From the NCBI GenBank assembly GCA_005777205.1, contig SXNB01000063.1, positions 1 through 14,552 of the forward strand: DNA of 14,552 nt, read 5' to 3'. The position numbers and the translations under genes are program-made. This stretch comes from Burkholderiales bacterium. Lineage in GTDB: Bacteria > Pseudomonadota > Gammaproteobacteria > Burkholderiales > SG8-39. Of this stretch, positions 13,016-14,552 are shown piece by piece; positions within the stretch are counted from its first letter, which is position 1, and each line of letters opens with the position of its first letter. The notes under the pieces were generated by a model that saw only the letters and a list, made by a program, of their open reading frames with translations, was not told the DNA's origin and did not search any database.

Positions 13016-13044
13016 TTGTTAATTACACTGAATTCATGTAATTT
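13016..13044 (+). promoter_or_regulatory. vapBC promoter, apparently leaderless
   Basis: TTGTTA (13016-13021), a 17-base spacer, TAATTT (13039-13044), six bases, then the ATG at 13051. The block is strikingly AT-rich for this window. Confidence 0.5.
13021..13043. promoter_or_regulatory. VapB operator dyad
   Basis: The arms AATTACA (13021-13027) and TGTAATT (13037-13043) are exact inverted copies, and the palindrome TGAATTCA (13029-13036) lies between them. The dyad covers the promoter spacer and -10, as expected for autorepression by a VapB or VapBC complex. Confidence 0.55.
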
Positions 13045-13050
13045 AATGGC

Positions 13051-13299
13051 ATGAAGAACGTGACCATCACATTGGACGAGAAAGCGGCCGCGTGGGCGCG
13101 TGTGCAGGCAGCAGAGCGCGACATGAGTTTGTCGAGATACGTGGGCCAGTTGATCCACGACCGAATGCAGCATTCGTCCGCGTACGAGAAGGCGATGCGC
13201 AGGGCGCTGGCGCGCAAGCCCCTGGACCTGAAGGGCCCATGGAAGCCCTATCCGAAGCGGGAGGACCTTTATGACCGCCCCGTTCTTCGTCGACGCTAA
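13051..13299 (+). CDS. vapB: Ribbon-helix-helix VapB-type antitoxin
   Basis: An 82-residue antitoxin. The N-terminal strand MKNVTITLDE and helices around AAAWARVQAAERDMSLSRYV (12-31) form the ribbon-helix-helix DNA-binding dimer. The C-terminal half (YEKAMRRALARKPLDLKGPW) is the toxin-wrapping tail, with PYPKREDLYDRP typical of antitoxins paired with PIN toxins. The gene overlaps vapC by 29 bases and carries its Shine-Dalgarno. The ATG at 13051 lacks its own Shine-Dalgarno and follows a -10-like TAATTT by six bases. An out-of-frame ATG at 13046 was rejected. The pair is complete and probably functional. Confidence 0.9.
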   Translation: MKNVTITLDEKAAAWARVQAAERDMSLSRYVGQLIHDRMQHSSAYEKAMRRALARKPLDLKGPWKPYPKREDLYDRPVLRRR

Positions 13300-13783
13300 T
13301 GTCATCGTCTACGCGCTGGACCCGCGTGATCCTCGCAAGCGGCTGCGGGCGGCGAATTGGCTGGACCACCTGTGGCAGCATGGGCTGGGTCGCACCAGTA
13401 CCCAGGTGATTTCGGAGTCTTACGCCACGCTGCGACGGCTCAAGCGCGATGCGCCCCCGGAGGAGCTCTGGGAGGAAGTGGAAGCCTACCTTGCATGGAA
13501 TCCGCAGCCGGTCAACGACGCCACCCTCATCGACGCGCGCACGGTCGAGATCCGGTGGAAACTCTCCTGGTGGGACAGCCTGATCGTGGCTGCCGCCAGG
13601 ACGCAGGGCTGCGCGGTGCTCCTGACCGAGGACCTGCAGGACGGTGCCGTGATCGGATCCGTGACGGTCCGTAGTCCGTTCACGCTCGAACTTCGCGAGC
13701 CAAAGACCGCGTATGCGGCAGCGCCTGGTGTCGCTTCCCTCCATCGCCCTCGCGGCCGCCCCCGGCGCACGGCGCTCGCTTGA
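13271..13783 (+). CDS. vapC: PIN-domain VapC-type toxin with extended C-terminus
   Basis: A 170-residue PIN RNase toxin that cleaves specific RNAs unless bound by VapB. The acidic site is complete: D8 in FFVDANVIVYALD, E49 in VISESYATL, D102 in SWWDSLIVAAA and D121 in LLTEDLQDG. The usual fold ends at TVRSPF (132-137), but this protein continues for 33 residues (LELREPKTAYAAAPG ... RGRPRRTALA), basic and proline-rich, probably because an ancestral stop was lost. GGGAGG (13259-13264), six bases before the ATG, gives strong initiation inside vapB. The stop overlaps the DUF1643 TTG start (TTGA). Confidence 0.92.
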   Translation: MTAPFFVDANVIVYALDPRDPRKRLRAANWLDHLWQHGLGRTSTQVISESYATLRRLKRDAPPEELWEEVEAYLAWNPQPVNDATLIDARTVEIRWKLSWWDSLIVAAARTQGCAVLLTEDLQDGAVIGSVTVRSPFTLELREPKTAYAAAPGVASLHRPRGRPRRTALA

Positions 13784-14268
13784 GTATCGCCCGCACCTCC
13801 ACCGGCGCCCGCTTCTCCCCCTGCCGCACTTGGCGCACGCTGCTGTGGCGCCGCTGGTCGGATGCGCCCGCCGCTAACTTCGTGATGCTGAATCCGAGCA
13901 CCGCGGACGAGGTGAAGCTCGATCCCACCTGTTCCCGCGCCCGCAACTACGCCGAGGCCTGGGGCTACGGCGCGCTCATCGTCACCAACGTGTTCGCCTT
14001 CCGCGCCACCGATCCGAGGAAATTGAAGGCAACCGACGACCCGGTTGGCCCCGGTAACGACCGCGACATCCTGCGCGCGGCAAAGGAAGCGCAACTGGTG
14101 GTCTGCGCCTGGGGTAACCACGCGGCGCTTCTGGAGCGCGGCGCGGCGGTGGCGGAGATGCTGCGCAAGTCAGGGACCAGGCTCCACGCCCTGCGCATCA
14201 CCGGCGCTGGCGAGCCCTCGCACCCGCTTTACCTGCCCGGATCGCTCAAGCCCACCGCCTGGGAGTAA
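13780..14268 (+). CDS. DUF1643 family protein
   Basis: A 162-residue DUF1643 protein; the family is widespread and has no established biochemical role. Signatures are FSPCRTWRTLLWRRW (12-26), NFVMLNPSTADEVKLDPT (33-50), WGYGALIVTNVFAFRATDP (61-79), DDPVGPGND (86-94), VVCAWGNHA (107-115) and GEPSHPLYL (144-152). No ATG fits the conserved N-terminus. The TTG at 13780 overlaps the vapC stop by four bases and starts MSIARTSTGARFSPC, so translational coupling to vapC is likely. Alternatively the true start was lost when vapC was extended into it. It is complete at its C-terminus. Confidence 0.87.
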   Translation: MSIARTSTGARFSPCRTWRTLLWRRWSDAPAANFVMLNPSTADEVKLDPTCSRARNYAEAWGYGALIVTNVFAFRATDPRKLKATDDPVGPGNDRDILRAAKEAQLVVCAWGNHAALLERGAAVAEMLRKSGTRLHALRITGAGEPSHPLYLPGSLKPTAWE

Positions 14269-14278
14269 TCTTTCCGGC

Positions 14279-14284
14279 AGGAGG
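14279..14284 (+). promoter_or_regulatory. Shine-Dalgarno AGGAGG for the TAG-interrupted gene
   Basis: AGGAGG lies five bases before the ATG at 14290, ten bases after the DUF1643 stop. It shows that the interrupted frame begins at a real start. Confidence 0.65.
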
Positions 14285-14289
14285 CCACC

Positions 14290-14552
14290 ATGCCCGTCAA
14301 GGCCAAGCGCGAAGCCGGGGTCCGGGAGCGCATCCAGGACATCGGCTAGGACCTGTACCCGGACGACAACGTCGACTGGAAGATTCTCTACTTGCGCGAC
14401 AGCGCCGACTTCTGCTTCGCCGAGGTCGCGCCCGAGCCCGACACGGTGGGCTACCCGCGCTTCATTTTCGTGTTGCACTTCGACGGCTTCGGCCACATGC
14501 AGGAATGCGGTAGCTACTGCATGGCCGAGGGCGCGTGGACGCTGCTGTCCAC
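14290..14552 (+). pseudogene. Unknown protein interrupted by TAG at codon 20 (3'-partial)
   Basis: A strong start (AGGAGG, ATG 14290) opens a frame reading MPVKAKREAGVRERIQDIG, then TAG at 14347-14349, then continues open in the same frame to the window edge: DLYPDDNVDWKILYLRDSAD, FCFAEVAPEPDTVGYPRF, IFVLHFDGFGHMQECGSYC and on. The downstream part looks fully protein-like, with a balanced composition and GC at third positions, so it was one gene. TAG is one change from TAC or TAT (Tyr). Other genes in the window also stop at TAG, so general amber recoding is unlikely. No family is recognised. It may be a recent pseudogene, a sequence error or a readthrough case. No good ATG or GTG restart lies soon after the TAG. 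Confidence 0.65.

Noticed and set aside
14168..14180. AAGTCAGGGACCAGG resembling the hairpin repeat core
   Set aside because: It lies inside the DUF1643 coding sequence and lacks the pairing arm.

Overview
This is a GC-rich, densely coding chromosomal window from what is probably a beta- or gammaproteobacterium. The inference rests on recognisable YajD, CnoX/YbbN, YaiI (UPF0178), Uup and TspO homologues, on short intergenic gaps and on strong AGGAGG sites at some genes. The exact taxon cannot be fixed by eye. No rRNA, tRNA, CRISPR array, transposase or origin was seen.

Layout. 1-1883 (-) is most of a molybdopterin-binding large subunit of the xanthine dehydrogenase/CoxL family, cut by the window edge. 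It is divergent from a small GIY-YIG-like protein (1930-2301, +), which interlocks tail-to-tail with a DEDDy 3'-5' exonuclease (2298-2909, -). A PIN-domain gene and a membrane-anchored Mrr-like gene form an ATGA-coupled pair (2981-3984, +). Next come a CnoX-like thioredoxin-TPR protein (4018-4758, -) and TspO (4841-5314, +). Three copies of a 23-nt hairpin repeat lie in the gaps around these genes. An isocitrate lyase/PEP-mutase superfamily enzyme (5322-6182, -) is divergent from a WYL regulator (6222-7187, +). The regulator is followed by YajD (7220-7531) and an unannotated 28-residue membrane peptide with a perfect ribosome-binding site (7610-7696).

The stretch 7697-10725 is a decay zone. 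It holds a quinone-oxidoreductase remnant, an intact nitroreductase (8101-8880, -), a HigB-like toxin broken by a one-base frameshift with its intact XRE antitoxin, the tail of YjbQ, and the C-terminal half of a UvrD-type helicase. The YjbQ and UvrD remnants face each other head-to-head and both lack their N-termini, as if one deletion removed both starts.

After that come YaiI (10743-11195, +), convergent with a Uup-type ABC-F ATPase (11192-12976, -), then a VapBC toxin-antitoxin pair (13051-13783) coupled to a DUF1643 gene (13780-14268). The last gene (14290 to the edge) has a perfect ribosome-binding site but an in-frame TAG at codon 20.

Regulation. Several genes lack a Shine-Dalgarno sequence and instead have a -10-like hexamer exactly six bases before the ATG, suggesting leaderless mRNAs. 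Compact dyads overlap these promoters at the divergent gaps (1890-1921, 6191-6209, 8902-8963) and at vapB (13021-13043). All functions are homology calls made by eye from translated sequence; no searches were run.
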